From: Prorocentrum cordatum
Taxonomy: Eukaryota > Sar > Dinophyceae > Prorocentrales > Prorocentraceae
Direction of reading: 5' to 3'
DNA length: 64,000 bases
Assembly: GCA_963575745.1 (NCBI GenBank)
Contig: CAUYUJ010018071.1
Location: 2,501-66,500, forward strand
Position 1 is the first letter of the stretch. Every line of letters begins with the position of its first letter. Shown one piece after another: positions 1 through 10,090 of the stretch. Position numbers and translations under genes: made by a program. The notes beneath the pieces were generated by a model, which worked only from the letters and a program-made list of their open reading frames with translations, had not been told where the DNA came from and did no database searches.

Positions 1-205
1 AAGACAATTGCGCGCGGTGCTCAGGCGAGATCCACATTTTGAAAACGGCCCGCCCTCCATCCGTGAATCTCCCGAATGCTTTTAAGACGAGTGTGCGTGG
101 CGCTAAGGCAAGAGTCACAGTTTGAAAAGGAGCCGCCTTCGATCCGTGAAGCTCCTGCAAACTTTTACGACGAGTGCGCGCAGCGGTTCTTGTGAGGCTG
201 TCTTG
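1..205 (-). repeat. 83-bp tandem repeat family, truncated array at window edge
   Basis: About two and a half units of a tandem repeat. Each unit contains a GAGANCCACATTTTGAAAAC-like core followed by GGCCCGCCCTCCATCCGTGAA and a loosely conserved AAGACGAGTGTGCGC stretch. The same unit makes up the arms of the foldback structure at 26.5-29.95 kb, and here it has the orientation of that structure's left arm. The short ORFs crossing it are not credible genes. Confidence 0.7.
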
Positions 206-362
206 GAGGTCCATTGGGGCCCTCGTGGGCCGTCTTGGGGCTCTCATACGCCGTCTTGGGGCTCTATTTGGCCGTCTTGGGGCCCTCTTGGCCGTGTGGT
301 GGGCGTCTAGGGGCAGTCGTGGGACCGTCTGAGGCCGTCGAAAGGCCGTCTTGGGGCCGTAA
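206..362 (+). repeat. Degenerate CTTGGGGCC array
   Basis: Roughly ten-base units of the form CTTGGGGCCNT repeated imperfectly. The same family recurs at 3320-3770, 4960-5520, 24,895-25,080 (reverse orientation) and 31,385-32,600 (reverse orientation). ORFs through it encode Gly/Leu/Trp-rich nonsense. Confidence 0.65.
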
Positions 363-850
363 TCCACTCTGTCATCCTCGTGCTTCGCCGCCTTGTCGTC
401 GCCATCATCCTTCTCTTCTTTCTACCCCTACGAGCCCAATGGACAACACCGGCGCTTCCCGTTCTTGTCCGATCAGGTTCTTTCACACAGGACGTTTTCG
501 CCTGGTTTCGGGCCCAGGGGCCATCACAGGTCGGTCCTGCCCGAAAAATGCAGCACACGTGGTTCTAGGGATCTGGTTTTGATTTTGCGCGACGTCGCAA
601 TGTTTTCGCAACGCAGGATCTCAGGGTTCCTAGCGATCGACTTGGGGCCAGGAGCACATGACAACGGGGCCCAGTGACTCTCCCTGGCATCCGACGTCGC
701 GAAACGTCACAACGGCGTGAGCAACATCACGACCGTAGCTCTCAGCCCCCGTCTCTGTGCCCGTGCTTGGGGGGAAGCCTTCCGGGGCTTCGCGTCGAGG
801 CTCGGAAAGGTTCTCGGGAGGCTGGAGGCCTTCCAAGCCATCCGAGAAGG
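363..850. other. No gene seen
   Basis: GC-rich unique-looking sequence with only short overlapping frames on both strands that show no recognisable domain. Nothing is supported here. Confidence 0.4.
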
Positions 851-852
851 CC

Positions 853-903
853 TGGCCTCCTCCTCCTCCTCTTCTTCCTCCTCCTCCTCCTCCTCCTCCT
901 CCT
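853..903 (+). repeat. (TCC)n microsatellite
   Basis: Near-perfect run of TCC/CTC triplets on the plus strand with a few TCT interruptions. Confidence 0.9.
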
Positions 904-1139
904 GGGGCCTTCCCCCCTGGGCGCGCCGTTGGCTGCCAGGTGCGTGGGCGGCACCAGCGGCTCCCGCATGCGCACGGTGGAGTCGTGCGCCGCGCCCCCC
1001 CCCCCCCCTGCCGCGCCCCCGTGCCTCGCGCCGCGCCCCGTGCCGCCCCCACGGCCCTGCAGCCCCAGACCTTCTTTGGCAGCCCTGCAGCCCATCCCGT
1101 CCCCCTCGATTCCAAAGAGGAGGGCAGGGCTTCTTTCAG

Positions 1140-1345
1140 CTCCTCCGATCCGATCCGATCCGATTTCGAGGCCTTCCGATTCCGATTCGATTCGGTTTCG
1201 GCTTCCGATTGGGGCTCCGATTTCTCAATGGAGGCCTACTGGCCTGCCGATTTTCGCCGATTCGGCTTTTCCCGACTCGGCTGCCGATTTCCGCCGATCC
1301 GATTCATTTCCATTGCAGATCCGACGTGTCGATTTGTTTCTGGGC
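1140..1345 (+). repeat. Degenerate TCCGAT-rich repeat
   Basis: Irregular repetition of CCGAT, TTCCGATT and GATCCGAT motifs over about 200 bp. The phase is irregular, so this looks like a decayed hexamer tandem repeat rather than coding sequence. Confidence 0.5.
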
Positions 1346-1468
1346 TCTCTAGGGAGGGCGATTATTCAAGACGCTTCGAATTCACCGCCAGCCCACTCTA
1401 GTTCTCGCCAGACGAGGCGAAGACGGCTCCACTACGGCATGAACATATGCAGACAATCATGCACCCCC

Positions 1469-1658
1469 CCCGTGTGTGTGTGTGTGTGGGTGTGTGTGTG
1501 TGTGTCTGTGTGTGTTTGTGTGTGTCTGTGTGTGTCTGTGTGTATGTGTGTGTGTCTGTGTGTCTGTGTGTCTGTGTGTCTGTGTGTCTGTGTGTCTGTG
1601 TGTCTGTGTGTGTGCGTGCGTGTGTGTGTGTGTGTGTGTGTGTCTGTGTGTGTGTGTG

Positions 1659-1661
<3 letters not shown>
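1469..1661 (+). repeat. (TG)n microsatellite with TCTG interruptions
   Basis: Long TG dinucleotide tract with periodic TGTC variants. It abuts the GTT tract that follows. ORFs reading Val-Cys repeats are by-products. Confidence 0.95.
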
Positions 1662-1755
<94 letters not shown>

Positions 1756-1796
1756 GGTGTTGGTGTTGTTGTTGTTGTTGTTGTTGTTGGTGTTGG

Positions 1797-1845
<49 letters not shown>

Positions 1846-1846
1846 G
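1662..1846 (+). repeat. (TTG)n microsatellite with CTG block
   Basis: Trinucleotide TTG tract that contains a short GCT/CTG block and two GGTGTT variants. Confidence 0.95.
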
Positions 1847-1861
1847 AACATTATTTCTTCT

Positions 1862-2611
1862 AAAGAATAATTATTGTTGGGACCCCTGGTGCACGGCCCC
1901 CCCGCCGCGCCTAGGCCGCAGCCACATTTTCATCATTTTCGTGAGGAAGTCTCATGCAAAACGATGTGATCCAGATCCGGTTGTTCTGTTACGGCCCGCT
2001 TTCCCTTGCAAAAAATAAGCTAAAGTGGACATTTCTTGTTCTAACATAACCAAACTTCAAGAATCCCTTGCAAAAAATAAGGTAAAGTGGACATTCGCGC
2101 GCGCAAGACGAAATCCTTCCAAAACCTTAGTGTTTCGTAAGCGATTTTAACATAAAAACATCAAAAAAACAATGGTTTTTTAACAAAAAAATGTCAAAAT
2201 TTCATCCCGCGCGCTCTTGCGGATTCGTAGGAAACCCAACACTTTTTAAACATTTCTGTCAAACGGGCTTTTGCGAGCAACTTTTTCGAACTTCTGCGAC
2301 AACGGTTGCGCACCTGCCAGGGCCATCATCCCTGTCAAATAATACCATGCGGGACACATTCGTTTTTTCTTCGCGCGCGCACGCCGTCGTCGTCGGCCGC
2401 GGGGCCCTGAATAGTAGCCACGGTCGTCCGCATGCCACGAAGTGAAGTGTCCGAACGTCATAGGGCGGGAAGCTGGGTGTGGGTGGTGGCGAAGAGTCGT
2501 TTGGAAATTTGGTAGAGCTTGAACCGGCCCCCCCACAAAGTGGGGGTATTGCCCGCCTCCTATGAAAACCCTGGCACTGGTGAGAACGGAGTGTCCCCAC
2601 GTGCTAGTAAT
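1862..2611. other. Intergenic, with a 32-bp direct duplication
   Basis: No credible gene. A 32-bp segment beginning TCCCTTGCAAAAAATAAG occurs at 2002-2033 and again at 2064-2095 with one mismatch, inside a locally AT-rich stretch. The remainder holds only short frames with no recognisable family. Confidence 0.5.
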
Positions 2612-2612
2612 T

Positions 2613-2699
<87 letters not shown>
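2612..2699 (+). repeat. (TTG)n microsatellite
   Basis: Uninterrupted TTG repeats on the plus strand. Confidence 0.95.
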
Positions 2700-2700
<1 letters not shown>

Positions 2701-3136
2701 GTGTTGCTTGCGCTCCATGGTTGTTCCCAGCCCATCGCCTGTTAATTAGGCTCAGGCATGCCGCGTGTCTGATCGATCGTAGATTCGCCGTTTGGTCGTC
2801 GTCCCGTCATCAGTACCGACGCATCAGTGATATGGACGCTGGTTCTCTGGGCCCTTGTCTATGATCCACACCAGGAGGCCAGAAGTAGCCCGAACACTGC
2901 CCGAGACTAACCAATAACGTCCCGAACGCTGCCTACAAGGTGCGGCTCAAGCGGGCGTTGAACGACCGAAGCGACAGCACGTCCGCGTTGGGCCGTACTT
3001 CTGTCGGAATGCCATTGAGCATCGGGCTGGTTTGGGGCCAGTTTGGGTTTCGTTTTGGGGCCCACGTGAAGCCCAGGAACGTCCAACATGCATCTTCGAT
3101 CGAGTCCAAGAAGGACAAATATGGCGCAGGGAACGA
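2700..3136. other. No gene seen
   Basis: Unique-looking GC-rich sequence between two microsatellites. Only short competing frames without motifs were found. Confidence 0.4.
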
Positions 3137-3216
3137 CAACGACGACGACGACGATGACGATGACGACGACGACGACGACGACGATGACGTGAACGACGAT
3201 GACGTGGACGACGACA
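3137..3216 (+). repeat. (GAC)n microsatellite
   Basis: GAC/GAT triplet run on the plus strand, reading poly-Asp in one frame. Confidence 0.9.
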
Positions 3217-3319
3217 CAGGTAGGCCAAGCGTGAACCATAGCAGTCTGTGTCCGCGAGCCTCCAGGATGCCTCTTCGGTGCTTCTTGAGTATGTAGGCTT
3301 CAAGTGGTACCATTCAGAC

Positions 3320-3770
3320 ACCAGTGAAGTCTCTCCGGGCCTCCAGGGGATCGTGTTGGGGCCTCTTCTGGGCCTGTCGGGGGTGTCTTCTGGCTTCTTG
3401 GGAGCCTCGTGCGGTTTCTTTGGGCTCTTGGGGCCTCCTGTGGGGCCCCTTGGGACGGACGGCTCGAAAGTTTGTTCGGGCTCCTCCTATTGGACCCTCT
3501 TGGGCCGTCCTGGGGGCCTCCTGGGCCGCCTTGGGGCCCTTCTGGGCAATATTGGGGCCTTTTTTGCTGGCCTCCTGGGCCGCCTTGGGGCGATCTTGGA
3601 GCCCTCTTGAGCAGTCTTGGAGCTCTCTTGCTTTGGCCGTCTGGGGGCCCACTTGGGTAATTAGTCATGGGGCCCTCTCGCGGCCTCTTGGGCCGTCCTG
3701 TCCATCTTCCGGAAATGACCGGGCCGGTTTTAGGCTGTTTTGGGTCCGTCTGGGGGCCCAGGTGGGGCCC
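3320..3770 (+). repeat. Degenerate CTTGGGGCC array
   Basis: About 450 bp of imperfect ten- to twelve-base units built on CTTGGGGCCNTCTTGGG. Same family as at 206-362 and inside the neighbouring LTR element. Confidence 0.65.
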
Positions 3771-4248
3771 CGAATCTTCAAGATGCACCCCGGAGCGCGC
3801 TCAAAAACGGCGTTCAAATTTGACAGATGGAAAATGCCCCAGACGAGCCCGAAACAAAAACAAGCAGATAGTATTTGCGATACTTTTTGACATGCCAGCT
3901 TTTCGGCGAGAACGGGCCAAGGCGCTCGAGGGCCCCGGGAGCGGATTTTGCAGGCCAAAGAGGGGCCCCGACGGGGCCGAAATAAAGCCAACATGCGCCC
4001 CAGAGGCGTCCTCAGAACGATTTGAAAATCGAGCTCGTCTTGGAAGCCATCTTGGAGGAGTCTTGGGGACCAGAAATGGGCCTGGGTGCAGCCGGGCGGC
4101 GGAATGGCGGAGGCCTCCGGCGGGGGGGGATTAAGGGGGAAGGACCAAAGCATTGTAAGGAGCTCTCGCAGTTAGTCTCACACGCCCCTCAGCCCGGTGG
4201 GCGGGCGGGTTCAAATGGTTTACGCCGTTCCGCCGACCCGTAAATCGG
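3771..4248. other. No gene seen
   Basis: GC-rich sequence with overlapping short frames on both strands and no recognisable domain. Confidence 0.4.
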
Positions 4249-4384
4249 GCCTGTCCCTCTAACTGCAGGAGGAAAATTCAGAAACAGCATTGAAAACAAC
4301 AATGGGGGCGACTTCCCGCTATTTTTTCCAATGTTTGATTATTTTGTTGTGTTGAGTTTTATTTTCGTCACGAACCGCCTATAG
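4249..4384 (+). repeat. Dispersed repeat copy, TGTCCCTCT...TTTTCGTC family
   Basis: Starts with CCTGTCCCTCTAACTGCAGG and ends near TTTTATTTTCGTCACG. Similar starts are at about 13,605, 13,930 and 27,827. The matching end sequence, TTCGTCCAGAAT near CCCGACC, is at about 14,040 and 28,575. It looks like a short non-coding interspersed repeat of roughly 130-200 bp. Confidence 0.5.
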
Positions 4385-4408
4385 TCAGGAGGGGGGAAAA
4401 AAAAACAC

Positions 4409-4414
4409 AGACAC
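4409..4414 (+). repeat. Target-site duplication, left copy (AGACAC)
   Basis: AGACAC lies immediately outside the left LTR copy. The identical six bases lie immediately outside the right LTR copy at 13,360-13,365. Confidence 0.75.
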
Positions 4415-4603
4415 CGAACACGGTGGAGCGGCGGAAACGTAAGCGTGAGCTCTCGTATGCCTTGTTTTCAGTATCAGCTCAGGCTAACATGTGTCTGCCT
4501 CCAAAGGGGCCGAAGCCCCTGATCGAACCAAAAGGTTGCGGAAAGGGGCTGAGTGTCTGGCATCCTCAGAAAGCCTCTAGAGGGACCCTGGGTCAACTCG
4601 CAC
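4415..4603 (-). repeat. 3' LTR of the copia element
   Basis: 189-bp copy matching 13,171-13,359 with four substitutions. Read on the minus strand it begins GTGCGAGTTGACCC and ends GTGTTCG, so it is not a canonical TG...CA terminus. Just upstream (minus-strand sense) is a short G-rich CTGGGGC stretch that may act as the polypurine tract. Confidence 0.85.
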
Positions 4604-5469
4604 GCCCCAGAATTCTAGATGCCAAGACACCTGTAAGCAGCCTCCCCTCGCAACTCGACACGGTTCGACCAGGGTTTGAATTCCAATTGTTGACGCTTCG
4701 CGTATCCCCACCAGCCCATCCAGAAACGATGCTCAGGGGAGTTGAGGTGATCAGGGAAGTCGGGGAGCATGCAGAATAACAAAGGGCGGGGGAAGCTGTC
4801 ACAGACCCCGAGAGGGGGAGGATGGAAGAGGAGTCGTCGTCGTCGTCGTCGTCGTCGAGGAGGAGGAGGAGGAGGGGGAAGAGGAGGAGGAGGAGGAGGA
4901 GGAGGAGGACGGAGAAGGAGGAAGAATCGGAGGAGGAGGAGGAGGAGGGGAAGGAGCTTCTTGGGGGTCTTTTGAGGGCCTCTTGGAGGGCTTTTTGGGC
5001 GCCTTGGGGCATCTTGGGCGCCTCTTGGGACCCTCTTGAGGCGCTCTGGGGAGCCTTCGGGGCGCTTTTGGGGCCATCTTGGAGGGAGTCGATCAAACAA
5101 GAGGGGGGGTTTAATTAGCGTCCCCCCTCGGAAGCCCCTAAAATCGCCTCTTGGACCCCTCTTGGAACGCTCTTGGAGTGCTCTTGGGCGCTCTTGGGGC
5201 CGTCTTGGGGCTCTTTTGGGGCTCTCTTGGGGCCCTCTTGGGCCATCTTGGAGCCATCTCCAGGCCTCGGATGGCCATCGGAAGCGAAAAGGCGAGAAAG
5301 CAAAAATCATTGATTTTCCTTAGGTTTTGGGACGATTTTGGCCTCTTCGGGGCCTCCTTGGGGAGCTGTTTGGCCACTTGGAGTTATCTTGGGGCCGTCT
5401 TTGGGCTTCTTGGAACCATCTTAGGAGCCATCGTGAGCGATCTTGCGCTATCTTGAGCCATCTTGGAGC
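4604..5469. repeat. Non-coding 3' interior of the copia element: GGA/GTC microsatellites and CTTGGG array
   Basis: Between the RT/RNase H frame and the 3' LTR lie a GTC tract (about 4834-4857), a GGA tract (about 4857-4950) and a degenerate CTTGGG array from about 4960 to 5520. No convincing gene. The array is the same family seen outside the element, so it is either part of the element's 3' region or a later insertion. Confidence 0.6.
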
Positions 5470-7518
5470 TCATCTTGGGTTCTCTGAGGCGCTCTTGGAG
5501 CCGTCTTGGGCCATCTTGGACGCTCTAACTACCCGCGGCCCCCCCCGTCCAGGTCCAGGGGAGGGGGTAGGGGGAGGGGTAAACCCCTCCCCAAGGGGGA
5601 AGAGGGAGGGGTGGAAGAGGATCTGTTCTAGACCACCTACGCCCAGAGGGCTGGTGGGATTCTCGCGCGTAGCGCGTATATCTAGCAAGGAGCGCGCAGC
5701 GCTGCAGAATACAGGTGAGCTCGTGCGCCTCGGTTCAGTAGAGGGTGTCGTCCTCGTCGCAGGCCTCCCGAACGCTCCCCTTCTCGTCACTCTCGAAGCT
5801 CTCTCAGCCTCTCGGATCTTGAGCGCCTGATCCTCCTCCACGATAACGTACTCACCCTTCTGCAAGATCCCCCGCAGTAGGTCGGCGCACCCGTTGCGCT
5901 TCGTTAGAGAGTCGGTGATCTGGTGCCGCTTGCCGTCCACCCAGCGGATGCTGGCACCGCTGCCCTGCATGCTCTCCTTCAGGATCGCGATGTCCAGAGC
6001 GGTCCTCCGGTCCTTACTCGGGCCACGGGAGATGTTGTGCAGGTGGTCGTACAGGCATTTGCTGTCTGTCACCACGGTCAGCGGGAACGTCCTGCCAGCC
6101 TCGGGCGCCGTCCGGGCGTCCAGGCCAGGGAAAGCCAACTGAGCGAACAAGCTGCGTAGGTAGATTCCGTTCGCCAGTCCTTCGTCCACTCCCAGTGTCT
6201 CCGCAGCCAGCGAGCTCGGCACCTTCCGAGCGAGCCGATGAGACCTCCATGCCATTGGGGATATCTTGCCCCACATCCCCTTGCAGATGCTCAGGTCGCC
6301 AGCGAGGAGTAGCCAGCCCGCCTGGCTCGCCTGGTTCTTCGCGTTCGCCCAGGCCGCGTCCGCCACCGCGAAGAAGCCCAGGTTCTTCAGATCAATCGGC
6401 CTGATCCAGAGCGTCGTGTGGGAGAAATCCTTGGCGATCCTGGCCACCTGGTTCCCCTCCAGCAGGTCGGACACCTTCGGCTTCGGGAAAGTGCCCTGCA
6501 GCAGCGAGACTGGCCCGCTCAGGTCAGGGCGTGTTTCGCGTCCCACATAGTTGAGGGATCCTGCCACGGCCCTCAGCGAGAATATCTCCTGCTCGTTGCA
6601 TGGCTCGTTGGGCGTCGCACGGCGCCCGGCTGTGATGTTGATCATTTCGATCTCCTCGACCATGTTCTTCTGGGTGATCTTGACCGACTTGTCGGGCAGC
6701 TGCTCCAGCTGCTTGCCCAGGAAATCGCCCTTGCCCTTCCGGTACTTGCCGAAAGGAAACCTCCGATTGATCTTTTCCATCGCCCTCTGAAAGTACTCGT
6801 CGCCTCCGCCGCACGTAACATCCACGGCCAGTGCAATCGAGCCTCGGTGCTTGCCGTCCTGGTGCAGGTAGAGCAGGCAGGGGTCGTACGAGCTGATCTT
6901 GAAGCCCGCGGCCAGAGCCTCAGTGGTGAAGCTCTTGTACCACTGCAGCGGCGCGTCCCCGAGTCCGTAGACGCAGACCAGCACCTCCAGCAGCGACCCC
7001 GGCTCGGCTCCAGGAACTCCGTCAACGGGTAGCTCACAGTAGAGCGGACCGTGCTTCCGCTGGTACCGGTACCCGTTCATGAAGGCCGAGCTGATGTCCC
7101 CCAGCTCAATGTCGAAGCCCATAGACACGTTCAGCTGCATGCTCATCATCCAGGCCTCCTTCGATACCATGGGCGAGTAGGTCTCCAGCTCGGCGAGGTC
7201 TGGGTCCTTATCCCCGCGTCCGACCCAGCGGCACTTCGCCTGCCGTCGGCCGTCCTTCTGCTTCCACGTGTACCAGTGTCGACTAGGCATGATTCTGTCG
7301 CCGTGCGTCTTCCTGATCTCGTTCGCCTCGGACGGTGGCACGATGCGCACGGCCTTTGCGCCCTTGATGTTGCCCCACTCCGTGCCCTTCGCCTCCATGA
7401 ACTCCTCCTTCTCGTCCTCCGTGAGGTTCTTAAGGTATACCTCCTTCCGCTTCGCCGCCTGCTTGACGGAGAGGAAGGCCGCCTCCACTGTGCCCGTCGC
7501 GTCGTCGGTCATGGGCAT
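5470..7518 (-). CDS. Copia pol segment: reverse transcriptase and RNase H
   Basis: 682-residue frame. Residues about 80-300 are a copia-type reverse transcriptase, with HWYTWKQKDG, the first catalytic aspartate in DISSAFMNG (D141) and YGLGDAPLQWY. Where the family has an aspartate pair (YVDD), this copy reads AVDVTCGGG: one aspartate (D233) remains. Residues about 385-560 are RNase H, with VADAAW, LAAETLG, VTDSK and a terminal ITDSLTKRNG. The last 60 residues run into proline-rich sequence and the CTTGGG array and are probably not original. It overlaps the integrase frame (end 7430) in a different reading frame, so expression of the two would need recoding, or a frameshift has separated them. 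RT made from this copy is unlikely to be active. Confidence 0.85.
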   Translation of the reverse strand: MPMTDDATGTVEAAFLSVKQAAKRKEVYLKNLTEDEKEEFMEAKGTEWGNIKGAKAVRIVPPSEANEIRKTHGDRIMPSRHWYTWKQKDGRRQAKCRWVGRGDKDPDLAELETYSPMVSKEAWMMSMQLNVSMGFDIELGDISSAFMNGYRYQRKHGPLYCELPVDGVPGAEPGSLLEVLVCVYGLGDAPLQWYKSFTTEALAAGFKISSYDPCLLYLHQDGKHRGSIALAVDVTCGGGDEYFQRAMEKINRRFPFGKYRKGKGDFLGKQLEQLPDKSVKITQKNMVEEIEMINITAGRRATPNEPCNEQEIFSLRAVAGSLNYVGRETRPDLSGPVSLLQGTFPKPKVSDLLEGNQVARIAKDFSHTTLWIRPIDLKNLGFFAVADAAWANAKNQASQAGWLLLAGDLSICKGMWGKISPMAWRSHRLARKVPSSLAAETLGVDEGLANGIYLRSLFAQLAFPGLDARTAPEAGRTFPLTVVTDSKCLYDHLHNISRGPSKDRRTALDIAILKESMQGSGASIRWVDGKRHQITDSLTKRNGCADLLRGILQKGEYVIVEEDQALKIREAERASRVTRRGAFGRPATRTTPSTEPRRTSSPVFCSAARSLLDIRATRENPTSPLGVGGLEQILFHPSLFPLGEGFTPPPTPSPGPGRGGPRVVRASKMAQDGSKSASENPR

Positions 7519-9397
7519 CTGGCGTCTCGTCCACCTGTTTCTTCAGCGACCCAGGTCCTTCCGGCACCGGTGCCGGTGCGTAGCTCTCGCGGGCGCTCCT
7601 CTTGGAGGAGTAGCGCCTCCTCGGGGCCTCCTCGGTCGATGGCCTCCCAATCATCGGGACGTCCTCCTGCTCCTCGGCTGCGCCCTCGCCGTCAGGTCCG
7701 AACACCTCCGGCACCGGGATGGATGGCGCCGTCTCCTCCTTCGGCTGCTCGTTCTTCGTCTCGCTCGCCGGCTGGTCCTCCGCCTCGGGTCCCGGTGGGT
7801 CCAGCTGGTCCGAGATGTCCTCCACAGCTCGCTTACCCTGAGATCCGACAGGTTTGCGCACTCCGCCGGTCTCCGTCACATATCGGTTCGCTTGAACCTC
7901 TGCCGTCGTGGCGGCCCTCAGCTGCTTCCAGCTGCACAGGATGACGCCGCCCTGGTAGGACACGTAGGCCTTCCCGGGGATGTTCGAGCTGATGACGGTG
8001 GCAGGGCCTCTCCAGTGCCCCCAGGCCTCTCGCTTGGGCCCCTGCTGCCTCCAGTAGTACACCTTGTCGCCCGGCTTCCAGTCGCCTCGAAAGGGCGTGC
8101 TCCTCCTGTTCTTGGCCCTGTCCAGGCGGTCCAGCACCGACTCCCGGGCGCACGCCTCTCGGGCTGCCAGTCGCAGTCCGATCGACTTCGCGAGGGCTCG
8201 GTCTCCTGCAGCGTGGCGTGACACCGTCTCCAGGCTCACGTCGTCGTCGTCTTCGTGCGTACCTTCCGGCAGCCGAACTCCTCGGCCAAACACTCGTAGG
8301 TCCGCACCTCTCTCGTTCACCGCGCAGTTGACGGCGTCGAACAGCTCCTCCTGATCGTCGGCGCTCAAGATCGCCTCGGTCAGTCTGATGCGGTAATACG
8401 TCCTCTTCCAGAGTTGGCCCGCCGTCTCGGTCTTGCCGTTCTGGTACTCGCTCTCGGCTCCGACCGGGTCCAGCTCCGTGCCCTCGGCGCTGGCCCTATC
8501 CGCGAAGATCCCGCGGATGATGCCCTTCTCCTGGTCGCTGATGAGGCGCTTTGGTCTCCCGTATGGCCGCATCCAGTGCCTCCGATTCGCCTGCCTGATC
8601 GTCGTGCTCTCTCGGTCCGGGAGCCTGATGACCATCTGCTTGCCCGTTCCCCAGTTGACGATGTTGAGGCACGGGGTGGTCTCGTTCTTGGGCTTGTCCT
8701 CGCTGTCCCAGGTGGTGTCCACGAACAGCAGGTCCATGCCGATCACCTCGTTGAACTCGAAGCTCTCCGGCGTGGGCAGCCTCGCCGGCGGCGTCGACTT
8801 GGGGTGCTTCGTCGCGTCACAGACGTCGCACTTCTCGATCACCTTCTTCATCGCGTCCAGTAGCTCCGGCTTGGCCTTGGCCATCTTCAGAACGAAGGTG
8901 GTCCTTCGCAGGTCCGCGTGGCCCAGGTTGGCGTGCACTCGCTTTGCGATCGTCTCCCAGGTCTCGCCTCCTGGCCCGGTGGCCCCTGAGTCATACAGGG
9001 CCATCACCATGTTCATCTCCTTGATCGGGCGGCCGATATTCTTGCTGATTACCTTGCGGATCGCCTTGACCAGCCTCGGCGGGTACACCTGCGACCACCT
9101 CGAGATCTTCTGCAGCTTCCCGTCCGCGTCGCGCTGGTTGCCGAACACGATGGTGTGCTCGTGGTCCTTCTCGCACCTCTTCTCGAGCTCCTCGGTGTGG
9201 TCCAGCGTGGTGAGAATCGCGGTCGGCTTCTTGATCAAGCCCTGTCCGCTCGGGTCCGTCTGGCCGTACGCGCACTGGTCCAGGATGATCCTCCGGACCC
9301 TAGGGTCCTTCATGAGCCTCCGCATCTCCGCCAGGCCCCAGGACGTCGCCGTCCAGGGGTGCTCCAGGTAGAAGTGCCGGCCAGCGTCCAGCTGCAT
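7430..9397 (-). CDS. Copia pol segment: integrase, with the end of the methyltransferase-like module
   Basis: 655-residue frame. The first 65 residues (RHFYLEHPWTATSWGL, then QCAYGQTD) continue the methyltransferase-like module of the upstream frame. A zinc-binding HHCC domain follows (H155, H160, C190, C193). The DDE catalytic core follows that: D222 in GMDLLFVD, D288 in ISDQEKG and E324 in GKTETA. D288 and E324 are separated by exactly 35 residues, the D,D35E spacing of retroviral-type integrases, so the active site looks intact. The C-terminal third is a basic, proline-rich linker to RT. The protein would insert element cDNA into the genome. It is joined to neighbours by frameshifts at both ends. 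Confidence 0.85.
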   Translation of the reverse strand: MQLDAGRHFYLEHPWTATSWGLAEMRRLMKDPRVRRIILDQCAYGQTDPSGQGLIKKPTAILTTLDHTEELEKRCEKDHEHTIVFGNQRDADGKLQKISRWSQVYPPRLVKAIRKVISKNIGRPIKEMNMVMALYDSGATGPGGETWETIAKRVHANLGHADLRRTTFVLKMAKAKPELLDAMKKVIEKCDVCDATKHPKSTPPARLPTPESFEFNEVIGMDLLFVDTTWDSEDKPKNETTPCLNIVNWGTGKQMVIRLPDRESTTIRQANRRHWMRPYGRPKRLISDQEKGIIRGIFADRASAEGTELDPVGAESEYQNGKTETAGQLWKRTYYRIRLTEAILSADDQEELFDAVNCAVNERGADLRVFGRGVRLPEGTHEDDDDVSLETVSRHAAGDRALAKSIGLRLAAREACARESVLDRLDRAKNRRSTPFRGDWKPGDKVYYWRQQGPKREAWGHWRGPATVISSNIPGKAYVSYQGGVILCSWKQLRAATTAEVQANRYVTETGGVRKPVGSQGKRAVEDISDQLDPPGPEAEDQPASETKNEQPKEETAPSIPVPEVFGPDGEGAAEEQEDVPMIGRPSTEEAPRRRYSSKRSARESYAPAPVPEGPGSLKKQVDETPDAHDRRRDGHSGGGLPLRQAGGEAEGGIP

Positions 9398-9414
9398 CTT
9401 CGCGATCCGGATCG

Positions 9415-10090
9415 AATCGCAGGAAAAGAAGGGCTTCCCGGTAGTCCTTCTCCCAGTCGTCGGTCCGCTTGTTCTGACTCAGGAGGTTCTGGAGCGCACA
9501 GAACATTCGGCATGGTGGGGTGAGCCCCACCACCTTAGGCTTCCGCCTCTTGATCTCTGCCATCGCCCACATTTGGTCCTCCTTCTTCCGGCAGTCCCAG
9601 CCCGTCTTCAGGTCCAGAGCCAGGTCCCCGGTGATGCCACCCTGGTTCTCGCAGTCCAGTACTCTGGGCGGTGAGAAGATCTCGGCCAGGTCGTCGGCGG
9701 CGTTGCACTCCTCAAAGTTGCTCACCACCTTGCCGTCGCTCATGAACAGGATCTGCTCTGGGATGCGGTGCACCACGTCCCCCATTATGCGCTTCCACTC
9801 CCCGTTCTTGATGTCCCTGGTCTTCGGCTCCGACGGCTCGAACCAGAACTCCGTCACTATGTCCCGGATGCCCTTGCCGTCCGGGAACTCGTAGATCCAC
9901 TTCAGATCGCTGGTCTCTTCCCCGTGCAAGATGGCAGTGTCGTCGAGTACCTCGCCGGTACCTCGGTCCTTCGTGACGCGCCACTTTACTTGCTTCCAGG
10001 CGGGTTCTCCACCTTGACCTCTCACCGTCCTGCTGCGGGCGGCCCTGTCCTGCTTCTCATACATCTTCAGGCCGCTCCGTCCTCCTACGA
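9415..10090 (-). CDS. Copia pol segment: cytosine-methyltransferase-like module (N-terminal part)
   Basis: The part of the minus-strand frame open from 10,736 to 9300 that reads like protein. It contains EIFSPPRVLD, DLALDLKTGWD and, about 35 residues later, VVGLTPPCRMFCALQNL. This resembles motif IV (PPC-x-FS) of C5 DNA methyltransferases. The ENV-like motif VI counterpart is LEHPWTATSW in the next frame, after a frameshift near 9,400-9,420. The layout matches methyltransferase-like modules I recognise in dinoflagellate copia polyproteins. Catalytic activity is doubtful because the FxGxG motif I (AdoMet binding) is not evident and the module is split. Its role could be structural or in element methylation. 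Confidence 0.6.

Noticed and set aside
5520-5640. Proline-rich C-terminal extension of the copia RT as a real domain
   Set aside because: Continues into a GC-rich spacer and the CTTGGG array. RNase H is already complete upstream.
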